Below, in pieces: positions 11,241-22,396 of a stretch of DNA of 64,000 nt (positions are counted from its first letter, which is position 1; each line of letters starts with the position of its first letter). Source of the DNA: Endomychus coccineus (lineage: Eukaryota; Arthropoda; Insecta; Coleoptera; Endomychidae); the NCBI GenBank assembly GCA_958510875.1, contig OY294068.1:21742297-21806296 (forward strand), written 5' to 3'. The position numbers were made by a program, and so were the translations under genes. Under the pieces are notes generated by a model. That model was not told where the DNA came from. It saw only the letters and a program-made list of their open reading frames with translations, and searched no databases.

Positions 11241-13185
11241 ATATAGGAAATGCATTTAAAATTTTAGGGGTGGGGGAAAGTGGAGGTGAAAGGTCTAACT
11301 GCATTTTCCATTTCAATTATGATTTCCGATATGCGGGGTGGCGGTGATTAATGAGGCGGGTAAGGGTTGATTGTTGAATGATGTTAAAAATAGGGTATCC
11401 ACTTTTTGACTATTCAGATTTTTCTCTGAAATCAACTGTAAGGCTAGAAAATGTAATTTTATATTTTAAACTGCCATTTTGTAGTCGCCATTTTGAATTT
11501 TGAAATTTTTTCAACGGATTCGTAATCAGCAACGTCTAAAACTCCTCGTACATACTGTTATGATTTCATTTTCTAAACAATAAAATGATAAAATTAGAAC
11601 TTACCGAACATTGAAAATCACAAAAGATTAATAAAAAGATATTATATGGAATTAAAAACAATATTAAAAGTTAAATAATAATTAGTATAATATAATGAAC
11701 AATGTAAAACATAATAAACAACAATGTAATTATAATAAAAGTGTAAAACAAGAACTTCAGTGAAAGTGAATAAACGTACAGTGTTCGAAGGCAGAAATCA
11801 TAATTAAAATGATTACAAAAACTATCATGAGATAGCACAAACTATTGAAAAATGTTGTAGATATAAGTTAGGATTAGTAAATTTGAATTATATAATGTTA
11901 AAGAAATGTTATTGATATGTTATATTATGTATTAGTTTTCAATAATGACAACTGTCAAATTTATAATAATTATAGGAATAATCATATTAATGATAACCTA
12001 ATCATAGGTTATCTTATACCAAAGTGTGTGGAAAAATGTAGGCAATATGAATTTAAAAAGAAGGAATCATCATCATTTAAAATAAGTTGAAAATCTCCAA
12101 TAATTAAAAATTTATAGAATACTAAATTCTGATTGGTCAATGCAATTTAATAAACGTCAGAAGTAACAATGTAATAATTCTGTCAGTTTGCAACAATCAA
12201 CAAAGCATTCTTGATAGGTAAACTAAGCACCTCATTGGTTATTTTTGAAAATACTTGGCGTCCTTTTTGAAGGCCTATAAAAGGCATCTGAAGACAAGCC
12301 AAGTCAGTTAGCCATCAACATCTGAAGAGTCAAGATACTCAAGCTACTCAAAAGATTTCCATAACCTTAGTTTTTGGATAAACATCGGTGAACCCAAGTG
12401 TTCCAATAGCTTCGTAAGGTTGGAAGTAACCGAGGCAAATAAGTAATTTATACAAGTCAAGTAGTGTTCCCAGTCTTCGAACAAAGTTTTTAAAAGTTAT
12501 TATAACCATAATTCACAAGTAGCATCGTATAATAGTTAGTCTTCGACAACGTTCCAAGACATCATTTAAGGTTTTATATCTTTTGAAAAAGAATAAGACA
12601 AGTTAACAATTATCAACAGTTCCTGATTTCTAAAGAAGTAACAACATTGTTTACCTGTGTTTTGTGTATAGCAAAGTAATTCTGTTCTGATGAAGTGAAT
12701 TTCAAATCAATAAGAAGATTAAGCCAATTGAACATTGCCTACATTTTAAACCATATTCTTGGATATAAACTAAACGTAAGTTTATTTATTATTTCTCCAT
12801 TGTATTATTATCTGTCTGTTAATCTGAAAGAAAGATTGTAGATTATAACTTTGTAAACAAAAATAAATCGAAATAATCATTTTGAGGTTAGATCATAGAT
12901 CTATTTGAACACAACATTGTAGAAGTTAATACCCGAGATAAATTAGAGTAATAGAAATTTAAATATTAAAAGTTAGCATTCAAAGAACATTGTGTTTAAT
13001 TCCATAGATATAAAATAAAAAGGTAAAAGTTCATTATTCAAATCATTAGATTATTCAAATCAAAACAAACATAAGATTTAAAAATACAAATAAAAGCTAG
13101 CCGGTAGATTTCAAAACATTGAAATATTCAAATCAATATTCAAATTAATTCAAATCATAATTAAACAATAAACTCATAAGAGTTT
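11241..13185. repeat. Large direct repeat, copy 2 (LTR-like)
   Basis: This is the second copy of the block, with a TATA box at 12276-12282 and only scattered substitutions relative to copy 1. It carries 585 bp (11482-12066) that copy 1 lacks. The boundary falls at GCCATTTTG on one side and an ATCATCATCATTT run on the other, so a deletion in copy 1 or an insertion in copy 2 are both possible. Just after the repeat, 13197-13220 reads TTGTCACCACAACGTGGGGC, resembling the LTR/primer-binding junction of insect LTR retrotransposons. Confidence 0.55.
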
Positions 13186-13195
13186 TTATATCAAT

Positions 13196-13450
13196 TGTCA
13201 CCACAACGTGGGGCAAATATAAACCAAAAGACCTTTTCTTAACAATACATTTTAAGCCACTAGGTTGAGAACTCGGCTAGATACAAAATAGGGGTGCTGT
13301 CAACCCCTGTAGCAATTACAGGGGGTGCGACCACCACAATCTAAACGATGACATTTTTTATTAATCAAAAAATGAAGCAAATGCAGGTTTCATTAAAATC
13401 CATCAATATACTAAAAATCAAGAGGTTGATTCATTCATTTCATCTACAAT
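13196..13450. other. Possible leftover internal region after an LTR
   Basis: An ACAACGTGGGGC motif directly after repeat copy 2 recalls sequence that follows 5' LTRs in insect Gypsy-type elements. Only about 250 bp follow before mariner sequence resumes. No gag or pol frame is present. Confidence 0.3.
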
Positions 13451-13459
13451 ATGAGTAAA

Positions 13460-14098
13460 ATCGACATTTGCTTGGGATCGGAGAGTTATCATCAGAGAGC
13501 AAATGCGCCACACATCTGGCAGATAGCTTTCTCATATTCAAAAATGTATGCAAAATGTTCCGAACCCGTTCGGTTGAGCAATCTCCTTCACTTTATTTCG
13601 CCAATCGTCCAATATCACACCATGGATCTTATGGACGATTTCTGGCGTTGTAACCTCAACTGGACGACCAGAACATTCGGCTTCCTTTGTGGTCATACTA
13701 CCACAACGAAAATCAGTAAGCCACTTGTGAATCTTGAATAGTAGACTTCCGCGAAAACCTAATCTGGATAAATGTTGGCTTCTGGATGGATTCAGCGTCA
13801 CAATAGCACGAGTTGATGCCGACTTTTCGCCAACCATTACAGGTGGCATCTTCAGGGCAGGCTTGAGGCTTGAAGCCTGCCCTGAAGATGCCACCTGTAT
13901 TGGTTCGCGAAACGTTGGCATCAAGTCGTGCTAGTGTGACGCAGAATCCATCCGGAAGCCACGATTTTTCACTTACGAATCGTTCCAATCGATGATGAGG
14001 AGCCCCCATAATATTTAACAAGCGATGCTTTGGTTTGCGTAATGTTATTTCCACGCAAGAAATAATGTTTAATCAAGACGCGAAATTCACTTTTATGT
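13460..14098 (-). pseudogene. mariner transposase, N-terminal half
   Basis: On the - strand this aligns with the first ~120 residues of the mariner at 24.5 kb: K-H-Y-F-L-R-G near the start, then F-R-C-G-S-M-T-T-K, G-R-P-V-E-V, P-E-I-V-x-K-I-H and a Y-E-K-A-I-C-Q end. The ATG is lost (ACATAAAAGTG in place of the start). A 184-bp foldback interrupts the frame at 13777-13960. Sequence homologous to residues ~122-183 is missing between this half and the C-terminal half at 9.2-9.7 kb. Confidence 0.8.
13777..13960. mobile_element. 184-bp foldback element inside mariner
   Basis: Two ~90-bp arms are inverted copies meeting at about 13868. The inner ~35 bp are almost perfect (CAGGTGGCATCTTCAGGGCA versus its complement) and the outer parts have scattered mismatches (GGCTTCTGGATGGATTC versus GGCTTCCGGATGGATTC). 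The foldback sits in the middle of otherwise continuous mariner homology, so it is an insertion. It has no coding capacity. It could be a MITE/foldback element or an inverted duplication of a short sequence. Confidence 0.8.
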
Positions 14099-14109
14099 AA
14101 TCCTAGAGG

Positions 14110-15764
14110 CAAGGAAAGCGGAAAACCGTTGGCTTATATCTTTTGTAACAGAAGGAGTAGTTACATTATTTTTGGATTTATTTCTAGTTGAGTATGGATG
14201 TGATATGTACTGAGATTTGTTCTTTTTTGAATATAAATACAGTTTGCCAAAAAGTATAGTGATCTCACGTTCAGAAAATCGTTCTTATAGAGTAAAGCAG
14301 TTGGATAATCTCTTTTTATGAAAATGATTCTTCATTTAACTCAAAACATTGTCATAAAGTCCACCCCGTACTAGAATCCCATATCGTATCATTGTTTCTA
14401 ATAACGACTTATAGACTGATATTACCGTTAGTAATAACAAAACATATGAAACTTAAACAATAAAAATCAAAACACAAAAAAATATATGTATAAAGAATAC
14501 AACATTAACTTAAACTTGTGAACAATTATTGTTTATTTTTTACTGAGGCATCTGTGGTTTCAAAAATATTCGCAATACGTCGTATGTGGCACCTTTGTAG
14601 GTTCTCTGCATAATATTAGGAAATAAGATTTAAAGTTGTAAACGTAAACGCAAGTGGTCAGCTATGATTTGCAGGACTTTGAATTGGTGTACGATTCCGC
14701 CTCTTCCTAATGTTTTTCATTTTTTCTATTTTCCTACTCTGTATATTCTCTACTTTGAGCTTATACCATACTTTTCAACAAATTAAATCTTAGTTGCATC
14801 CAATCAATAGCTTATTGTAAGGAAGACACTGTTACGTGAAACAATTGTTGATATATTGTTATTAAAGTGTCAATTTAACATTTATTCACAAAATAAAATA
14901 CTCTAGATTGTAACTATGATATCTAGGTTAAAGATTAAGAGAAACATCACAACGTTGGATGTTTCCTAAGCTCACAGAAAGTAATCATTTTCTTGAAATA
15001 AAATTAAACGTAGCCATAACCAGATTATTTTTATTTTCTTTCCGTTCTAACTGTTCCACCAGAAATCTTTATTTGAACTATTAATATATTGAAATGTCGC
15101 CGGCAGGTTTGGTTTTAATTGAACTTTTTCTTCTTCTTAAGCAAAACGTCTGAGAATTAATTAAAATTAACGAGAACTCTTTCTCAAATTTCTCGAGACT
15201 TGGCAGCCATATCTAATGATTAAACAAGAACATCAGTTCAATATTAACGTTTTTCGGCAAATCCATTGAAATGATTTTGACAGACAGCCAGAAACGTTTT
15301 TTCTAACACCCTGATAATTTTTCTGATTTCAACAAACGTCTTATGTTGTAACTCCATTCCCAAACCGTAATTAGATAATAGACATGGGATATTCCACTGC
15401 CGATTAAGATACATATTGTTAAATCGACATCGTTAGCAAGTTAGCGCTCGTTCAAACCGATCATTATCCGAAGTGGCAACAATAAGCAAATATAAGACTA
15501 TAATTTTTTTTGTAGTTCGAATTCCTTTTAGCTGTATATTTAAGCAATTCAATTCAATCAAAAGGCAAAAGGTTCTCGCGTTTTTATCACGGCCGTGAAC
15601 ATTTCTACCTTCCAATTCAAAATAATGACCCTGTTTTTCCATTCTAACGAAACAATTAAAATCTGTTTGTTCAAGCCGTCTCGACTTGAATAATCGTGCA
15701 TTAGTTTGATACCCTTCCTGTATGGCTTGATATTATGTTTTTAACTGTTGAATGAAGTTATAAT
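14110..15764. other. Intergenic, no supported gene
   Basis: This stretch is AT-rich. A 69-codon - frame at 15433-15642 has no recognisable features. Near 14540-14620 on the - strand a good acceptor-like tract precedes a short open stretch, but two frames are equally plausible, so I do not call an exon. Confidence 0.5.
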
Positions 15765-15916
15765 TGTTATGTATCCGCGTGAGAGTACTGCAATATAACA
15801 ATGGGTAGTATCAAACACTTTATTTATTTACTTGTAGAGAGTACACTGCTACACAAGTAGCCATCTTACATTTCTATTTTCTGGCTCCAGTGTTGCCACT
15901 TCGACAAAACATAACA
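15765..15916 (-). repeat. 3' LTR of the Gypsy element
   Basis: This 152-bp repeat matches 20069-20220 and lies immediately downstream of the polypurine tract in element orientation. It starts TG and ends CA on the + strand as well. Confidence 0.95.
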
Positions 15917-15951
15917 TTTCCTTTCCTTCTTAACAAAAGACAACTACTTAC

Positions 15952-18900
15952 TTACAAATTTAATCTAACAACTGGTTTAATAATTCTACCAGATCTAGTT
16001 ATTTTACACTCCCTTGTAGCACCTTCTTCATTAGTACCCACGCTTGGAGTATCTGCAATGTCTTTATTTACGTCACTCACTAATGAGGTACTTATTGTTT
16101 CGACCCTAGGTAAGTTAACATTATTTGTAGTCACTACCTGGTTAGGAATTTGTCTTAACATTGCTTCCCTAATCATATCAGAATGAACAAACCTCACATG
16201 ATCATTGGCCATCACTAGATATGTATTTGGGCTCAACACTTTTACTATTTTTCCTAGGCACCAATTTGGGCCTTGCTCTTTAGGGTTTACTTGTTTAACA
16301 TACACTGATTCATTTACAGAATACAATCTACTTAACCTACGATAATCATGCTTACTTGGCGATGCAAGTTCTGAACCTTGAAATGGTGGCTTTAGAAGGT
16401 CGAACCTTGTTCTAGGTTTCATTTTAAACAAATGCTCAGAGGGACACAGTCCTGTGCTAGTAGATGGAGTATTACGATAGCTGAATAAGAAGTTGTGTAA
16501 TCTAGATAATAATACACTTTCCGACATACCGTTACTATCTTGAAACAACCCTTTTTCCAGTGCTCTTTTGACAGTTTGTACAGCTCTTTCAGCAATACCG
16601 TTCGATGACGGGTGATAAGCTGGTGATTTTGTAGGCTTAATGCCATTAGATTGACAAAATTTCACGAATTCCGCCGCGTTAAACGGCGGTCCATTATCAC
16701 TAACTACTTCTACAGGCAGACCAAATGTGGCAAATATTTCTTTCAATTTATTTATAGTCTCTCTCGCACTAGTACCGTTACTCATGTGCTTCACATCTAT
16801 CCATTTAGACTTACTGTCAACTAATATCAGTAGTGTGAAAGATGACTTATGAAAGAAATCTATATGGACTCTTTGAAAATTATTGGCTGCCTTCGGCCAA
16901 GGCAATAATTGTCCGTGATTATTCTTATTCTGATTAACCTGACAATTTTCACAATTGCTTATTAATTCTTCTATTTCTAAATTGATAGACGGCCACCAAC
17001 AATATGATCTCACCAACATTTTTGTTCTCACAATTCCCATGTGTTGTTCATGGAATAACGATAAAACTAATTTCCTCATTACCTGAGGTACAATTACTCT
17101 ATTACCCCAAAGTAGACAGTTTTGTTCAACAGATAACTCATGCTTTTTATCCCAGTAAGGTTTATAGTTAGTATCAGTCACGAATTTCGGCCACCCTTTT
17201 TGAGTTAACTCTATAACCTTCGATAAGATAACGTCATTCGTTGTAGCTGAAGCGATTTCTTTATAATTTATAGGCACCGTTTCTGCGATACTAAAAGAAT
17301 ATAAATTTTCGTTCACGTTAGTACCACCTTTAATTGGAAGTCTTGACAGAGCATCAGCATTACCCATCAAACTACCTTTTTTATATTCTAGATTATAGTT
17401 ATAACCAGACAATTTGATAGCCCATCTCTGCAGACGTGAAATAGAAGTTACTGGAATACCTTTCTTACTTCCAAAAATATATTGTAGAGGTTGATGATCA
17501 CTTATTAGTGTAAAACGTCTACCAAAAATATAATTATGGAACTTCTTGATGCCAAACATAATGGCTAAGGCTTCTCTTTCAATCTGAGAATATTTCACTT
17601 CTGTTTTGGATAGTGTACTGGAAGCAAAAAGAATTGGTTTTTCTTTTCCCTCCACTTTGTGACTCAATATTGCACCGACCCCGTAAGGGCTTGCATCACA
17701 TGTTACATAAATCGGTAACACAGGATCATAATAAATCAATATTTTATTGGACAATAAATATGATTTACTCGCCTGGAAAATATCCTCATGTAATTTTGAC
17801 CACGCAAATTCAACACCTTTTTTTGCTAAATCATATAAAGGCTTAATTTTGCTAGAGAGCATTGGTATGAAATGACCATAGTAGTTCAATAACCCTAAGT
17901 ATGATTTTAATTGTGTCATATTTTCAGGACTAGGACAGTTTACAACTGCATCTATTTTATCACTTAAGGGATGAATACCCTCCCTATCTATTTTATAGCC
18001 TAAGAATTCTACCATTGTTTTGTAAAACTGACATTTTGACTCATTTACTTTTATGTTATATTTATTTAGACGTGACATTACTTCTATTACATTGTTGTGA
18101 CACTCTTCCAATGTAGTACCTGACACTAATATATCATCCAGGTAACAACTGGTTCCTGGAGTACCTGCTAAAATAGTATTCATTACCGTTTGGAAAATAC
18201 CTGGTGCTGAACTAATTCCGTATGTTAATCGATTGAATCGATACAGACCTAAATGTGTATTAATAGTAAGTAACTCTTTTGACGCAGACCCTATTTTAAG
18301 TTGTTGGTATGCCCCTTTTAAATCAATCACTGTAAAATAACTTTTTTTACTGAGAGTTGCAAATATATCTTTGGGTAAAGGTAGCATACAATGATCTGTT
18401 TCTATAAGTTGGTTTACCGTCTTTTTAAAATCTACACAGATTCTAATTTCGTCAGAATTCTTTTTTGCCACAACCACTATGGGACTAGCCCATTCACTAT
18501 GAGTTACTTTCTCTAGAATGCCATCTTTGACCAACTGATTCAATTCTTTTTCTACTTTAGGCTGTAAAGCATATGCCATATTATAGGCTCTATGAAATAT
18601 AGGTGTAACATTCTGTTTTAACTTAATTTCAGCAGTAAAAGTATCAATACTTGATCTACCATCTGTTCTAAATACTTCTTTGAATCTAGACTTTACTTGC
18701 TTTTCTAACTCCTGACCTATATTGCTAACCACTTTTATTTCATTACAAGTTGACTGACTAACTTTCGAGCATTGACTTAAATGACTTTGCCACTCAGGAT
18801 TCAGAACTGATAGCCAATTTCTCCCTAGTAATGGACAAAACTTATTTTCACTTTTCAATACCACTAATGGTAATGTATAATACTTAGACTTGAATTCTAC

Positions 18901-19962
18901 CTTTACATTTACTTGACCGACAATGTTTACAGGTTGTCCTGTTACGACTCTTAAATTGAATTTGACTGGCTCCAATTCAGACTTTGAGTTTAACAATTTG
19001 AAATCATCAATATGCATAACTGACTTACATGCACCCGAGTCAATTTCCATTTCTGTATATTTACCTTCCACTTTACACTTTAGTTTCACAGGATCGTCTT
19101 TATTAACTGACAGTTTACCTAAAAATCCTATCTCTAATGGTTCCTCTTCAACCCCATTTTCTTCTAGTTGACGCAGTCCTTGTCCTCTATTCTTCTCTTT
19201 ACTCCTACAAACTTTACTAGTATGACCTTTTTTATTGCATTTGAAGCATTCCCAATTGACTGCTGGGCACACTTTCACATCATGACGTCTGCCACACCTG
19301 TTGCACGGTTTAAATTTGTATACCCCAGACCTTTCACTAGTTATCTTCTGAATTGTATCACCACCTTGAACTAGCTGACTTTGTGTTTCGGCAATTTCTA
19401 GACTCAATGCTATCTGACAAGCATTATTGAACGACAATTGTTCAGACTCACCTAATAGGCGTTTTTGTATATTAACATTAGTGATCCCACAAACAAGTCT
19501 ATCCCTTAGTGCTTGGTCTAAGAATTCCTCGAATCTACAGCTTTTAGCTAAATGTTTGATGACTGCAATATATTGTTCAACTTTCTCATCAACATTTTGT
19601 TTACGATTGTGGAATTTATAGCGTTCTATAATCAGGCTTGTTGTTGGCACTAGTTTTGCTTTAAGAATATTGACTAATTCTTCGTACGTTTTACCTGCTG
19701 GTGTTTCAGGGTACAATGCTGTTTTCAACGTATTATATGTTTTTGGACCAATTAACGTTATTAGACTTGCGACTCGGAGATTCCCTGGCACTGTCTGTAC
19801 GAGAAAGTACTGTTGTAACCTTTCTTCCCATGAATCGAAAGATTCTAAGTTTTCATCAAATCCTTGGAATTTAGACATTTTTATTCCACTTAAACACACT
19901 GATGAATGATATATCTCCTGCAATAGTTGTTCTGTGCTCCCGACTCCACGTACACGGTACAC
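15952..19962 (-). CDS. Gag-Pol polyprotein, mag-like Gypsy
   Basis: This single open frame of 1,336 codons has gag and pol fused without a frameshift. The more likely start is the internal Met at residue 29 (19878), where the gag homology begins. The order is: gag-type region (~30-200); two Cys clusters including a zinc knuckle C-x2-C-x4-H-x4-C (~220-252); aspartic protease with D-S-G-A (~308); reverse transcriptase with Y-L-D-D (~605); RNase H (~740-860); integrase with an N-terminal H-H-C-C zinc site (~970-1010) and catalytic D, D, E near ~1030, ~1086 and ~1124. The C-terminus ends with a basic R-S-G-R-I motif followed by a P-V-V-R-L-N-L tail. The protein would package the RNA, copy it to DNA and integrate it. 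No internal stop or frameshift is seen. Confidence 0.95.
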   Translation of the reverse strand: MYRVRGVGSTEQLLQEIYHSSVCLSGIKMSKFQGFDENLESFDSWEERLQQYFLVQTVPGNLRVASLITLIGPKTYNTLKTALYPETPAGKTYEELVNILKAKLVPTTSLIIERYKFHNRKQNVDEKVEQYIAVIKHLAKSCRFEEFLDQALRDRLVCGITNVNIQKRLLGESEQLSFNNACQIALSLEIAETQSQLVQGGDTIQKITSERSGVYKFKPCNRCGRRHDVKVCPAVNWECFKCNKKGHTSKVCRSKEKNRGQGLRQLEENGVEEEPLEIGFLGKLSVNKDDPVKLKCKVEGKYTEMEIDSGACKSVMHIDDFKLLNSKSELEPVKFNLRVVTGQPVNIVGQVNVKVEFKSKYYTLPLVVLKSENKFCPLLGRNWLSVLNPEWQSHLSQCSKVSQSTCNEIKVVSNIGQELEKQVKSRFKEVFRTDGRSSIDTFTAEIKLKQNVTPIFHRAYNMAYALQPKVEKELNQLVKDGILEKVTHSEWASPIVVVAKKNSDEIRICVDFKKTVNQLIETDHCMLPLPKDIFATLSKKSYFTVIDLKGAYQQLKIGSASKELLTINTHLGLYRFNRLTYGISSAPGIFQTVMNTILAGTPGTSCYLDDILVSGTTLEECHNNVIEVMSRLNKYNIKVNESKCQFYKTMVEFLGYKIDREGIHPLSDKIDAVVNCPSPENMTQLKSYLGLLNYYGHFIPMLSSKIKPLYDLAKKGVEFAWSKLHEDIFQASKSYLLSNKILIYYDPVLPIYVTCDASPYGVGAILSHKVEGKEKPILFASSTLSKTEVKYSQIEREALAIMFGIKKFHNYIFGRRFTLISDHQPLQYIFGSKKGIPVTSISRLQRWAIKLSGYNYNLEYKKGSLMGNADALSRLPIKGGTNVNENLYSFSIAETVPINYKEIASATTNDVILSKVIELTQKGWPKFVTDTNYKPYWDKKHELSVEQNCLLWGNRVIVPQVMRKLVLSLFHEQHMGIVRTKMLVRSYCWWPSINLEIEELISNCENCQVNQNKNNHGQLLPWPKAANNFQRVHIDFFHKSSFTLLILVDSKSKWIDVKHMSNGTSARETINKLKEIFATFGLPVEVVSDNGPPFNAAEFVKFCQSNGIKPTKSPAYHPSSNGIAERAVQTVKRALEKGLFQDSNGMSESVLLSRLHNFLFSYRNTPSTSTGLCPSEHLFKMKPRTRFDLLKPPFQGSELASPSKHDYRRLSRLYSVNESVYVKQVNPKEQGPNWCLGKIVKVLSPNTYLVMANDHVRFVHSDMIREAMLRQIPNQVVTTNNVNLPRVETISTSLVSDVNKDIADTPSVGTNEEGATRECKITRSGRIIKPVVRLNL

Positions 19963-20068
19963 GATCCTTCCCGCCGACTTTCTGTATAGGTTAGTTATTA
20001 CTTTGATAACTTTATCTCTATTGAAACGCTATTGCAGCCCTCTAACTATGGTTCACTCGTCGCCAATA

Positions 20069-20220
20069 TGTTATGTATCCGCGTGAGAGTACTGCAATAT
20101 AACAATGGGTAGTATCAAACACTTTATTTATTTACTTGTAGAGAGTACACTGCTACACAAGTAGCCATCTTACATTTCTATTTTCTGGCTCCAGTGTTGC
20201 CACTTCGACAAAACATAACA
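20069..20220 (-). repeat. 5' LTR of the Gypsy element
   Basis: This 152-bp LTR is identical by eye to the 3' copy. The primer-binding site lies a few bases inside it in element orientation. It should hold the promoter. Confidence 0.95.
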
Positions 20221-20732
20221 ATAATATGGTAAATAACATCTCTACCTATGTTAAAGTGCCGTTTGGTTGTTGTTTACACCTCCGTGCACATCAATGTTTT
20301 CCTTTTGTGTGATAACAGCTGCACGTGGTTATATTAAAATTTCACATCAATGTTTACCCATTTTCGGAATGTTCGGTATAGGTTCGGATGTTTTAGTTAG
20401 TGAATCGTGTCATCGTCAATTTATACTTCTTGCTCAAAAAAGTTACAAACAGTACGTTGCTATTTTATTAGATAGAATTCGTACATTATTATTGAATGAA
20501 AACCAACTGAATGTAAGAAGACCCAGCTAACACAAACATGAAACTAAAACACACAAATAACAAATAACATACTAGTATTTTAGTATACCATTCTAACTTA
20601 TCGTCCAGTCTGTAAGGTGGGGAAAGTTAAGTCTCCAAAATGGGTTCTAGGAGGTTATTTTCCCGGAAAATTCATTCAATAGACGGAAAATCGGTAATTT
20701 TCATTCACATTTTCTCATTTTGCAAGTAATCA
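20221..20732. other. No recognised gene
   Basis: An 87-codon + frame at 20267-20530 is open but has no recognisable domain and no supporting splice or start context. It is left uncalled. Confidence 0.45.
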
Positions 20733-20734
20733 TC

Positions 20735-21545
20735 ACTTTATGCATAATAGATGTTGACAGTCGCGTATTTCGATCCAGAGTAGCAATAAACTAGGGTAAT
20801 TCGCAGAAAAAGAAAATCTTTCCATGTCATCGGAATTATCGTGTGATAGGTTACTATAGGGTTGTTTTTGGTCGCTGATTACGAATTTGCTAATTAGGTA
20901 GGTAATGAGGTTATAGGTATAGGGAAAAACCTCACTTGGCAAAGAGTTCCACAACTTCGCTGTTCGATAAAGGGGTGACTAGTTTGAGCTCGTCTAGTCC
21001 GTTTATCTGGTATTTCTCGTGGTGGAACAACAGACGAGATCTCTGATGCAACACCGACCATGGACATATCTGTAGAAAAGGGAGACATATCCCACCTTTC
21101 TTCGAATCTGTGTTTTATAGATTATGAGGAGCTGCTGGGATGTAAAGTAGCTCTTGGCATGGAGTGGAAAACCAAGTTTTTGTGAAGCGGTTTTCGCAAT
21201 GGACCTCTCATGGTCGTCTCATGAGAGAGTGCTGTTGGCGGTGAACCCGAGCATGGATATGGAAGACTTCATAGGAATAGTTGTACCTAACATCATCATA
21301 TTAGCTTGAGTTTTGGTTGCATTAAGCTTTCCTAGATTATCAGGTTCCCATTTCAAAATCTTTTCCAGATCTCCATTAATTGCGATAACCTGTCTATGTC
21401 TCATTCCTCTGGCATCATTGGACGTTATAGGGGCTCTAGATGAGAAAGTGATATGGAGTGGACCATCATTTGCAAAGCTGTAGATGGGACAGGTGGTTAC
21501 TTCCGGGACTTCCACTTGCAGAAGCAAAGTTAATACATGTGCATA
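20735..21545 (-). pseudogene. jockey-type LINE ORF2, 3' RT and C-terminal part
   Basis: On the - strand, with frame slips, this reads as RT downstream of the catalytic box (F-A-N-D-G in place of the usual Y-A-D-D near 21475). It continues through L-E-K-I-L-K-W and N-L-x-K-L-N-A-T-K-T-Q, then G-T-T-I-P-x-K-S-S-I-S-M-L-G. After frame changes it reaches a C-terminal segment with E-I-S-S-V-V-P-P and L-W-N-S-L-P-like motifs. It is the same family as the pieces at 27.5, 31.8 and 49.0 kb. It is 5'-truncated and inactive, with one catalytic Asp already changed to Asn. Confidence 0.75.
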
Positions 21546-21559
21546 TAGAGTCCCAAGAT

Positions 21560-22390
21560 TCAGTCCTAGTTAAGGCCCTGCATCCAATGTCCCTGACGCA
21601 TTAGCAAATCGATGGAAAATATTCGTATCAGGTAATATCCTGACTGCATAACTCGGAATATTACCTTAGAACCTCTGGCAATAAATAACTGTTCGTGTAA
21701 AATACTTCCGAAATGAGAAAATTGAGATCATGAGACGAAGCTGGCCTTTCCATAGGTTCCTTTCTGCCAAAGTTAAAAGAATATGTGACAATGTGCTTGA
21801 TGATACTGGTAAAAAAGAAGGTGAATCTGTATTCTTTCTCAGTTACCTACATTCTTATCCCCTTCTGTTCTTTCATCCTTCTTCGGAATCTATCATTTCA
21901 ATTTCACAAAAATAGGTCATGAAATAAACAAACGAAATATATTAACTTCTTTATTAAGTTACAATCCATGTTAATAACATCTATACATTAAGCATCAAAT
22001 AGAATCAATTTCCCATTAAATTGACGATAAAATCAAATAACAATAGTAAATAATTGACAATCATAGAAGTTGATTCAGAAGAAATAGTTTCGATATAATC
22101 CAAAGTTGTTTTGAGGGTAGCCGAACGATTCGAACTAACGCAATTGGAGTGAATTATATCTTTTCTATATCAGAATCAACCTCATCCATCCATCTGAGCG
22201 GTCTTAATGTTCTTGAAGAACTAAAATTCAGAGCTCGTTGATTGAAGTAAAACTCAATTAAACAATAGAATATTTGTCTAGATAGTTAAGTATGTTCTAT
22301 AATATTATTAGAGTATATAAAAATGTTTGATATATAATATTATACTTGAAACAAATATTATTGTTAAGATTTTGAAGTACCTTCAATAAC
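21560..22390. other. Non-coding, no recognised gene
   Basis: A 61-codon + frame at 21730-21915 shows no family features. The remainder is AT-rich. Confidence 0.45.
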
Positions 22391-22396
22391 TAAATA

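Larger units (their letters stand above)
15765..20220 (-). mobile_element. Intact mag-like Gypsy LTR retrotransposon
   Basis: The element is 4,456 bp and has two 152-bp LTRs (15765-15916 and 20069-20220) that look identical and begin TGTTATG and end ATAACA. A 5-bp target duplication, ATAAT, sits at 15760-15764 and 20221-20225. After the 5' LTR (right side, - strand) comes a primer-binding region starting TGGCGACGAGTGAACC (20050-20065), as in mag-type elements. A purine tract (AGAAGGAAAGGAAA on the - strand, 15917-15930) precedes the 3' LTR. One long ORF fills the interior. Identical LTRs and an open ORF point to recent insertion and possible activity. Confidence 0.95.

Noticed and set aside
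14540..14620. Terminal exon on the - strand
   Set aside because: The acceptor-like tract is good, but two different frames are open for ~25 codons and neither is recognisable.
16419..19909. Many + and - frames inside the Gypsy element
   Set aside because: All are shadows of the Gag-Pol frame.
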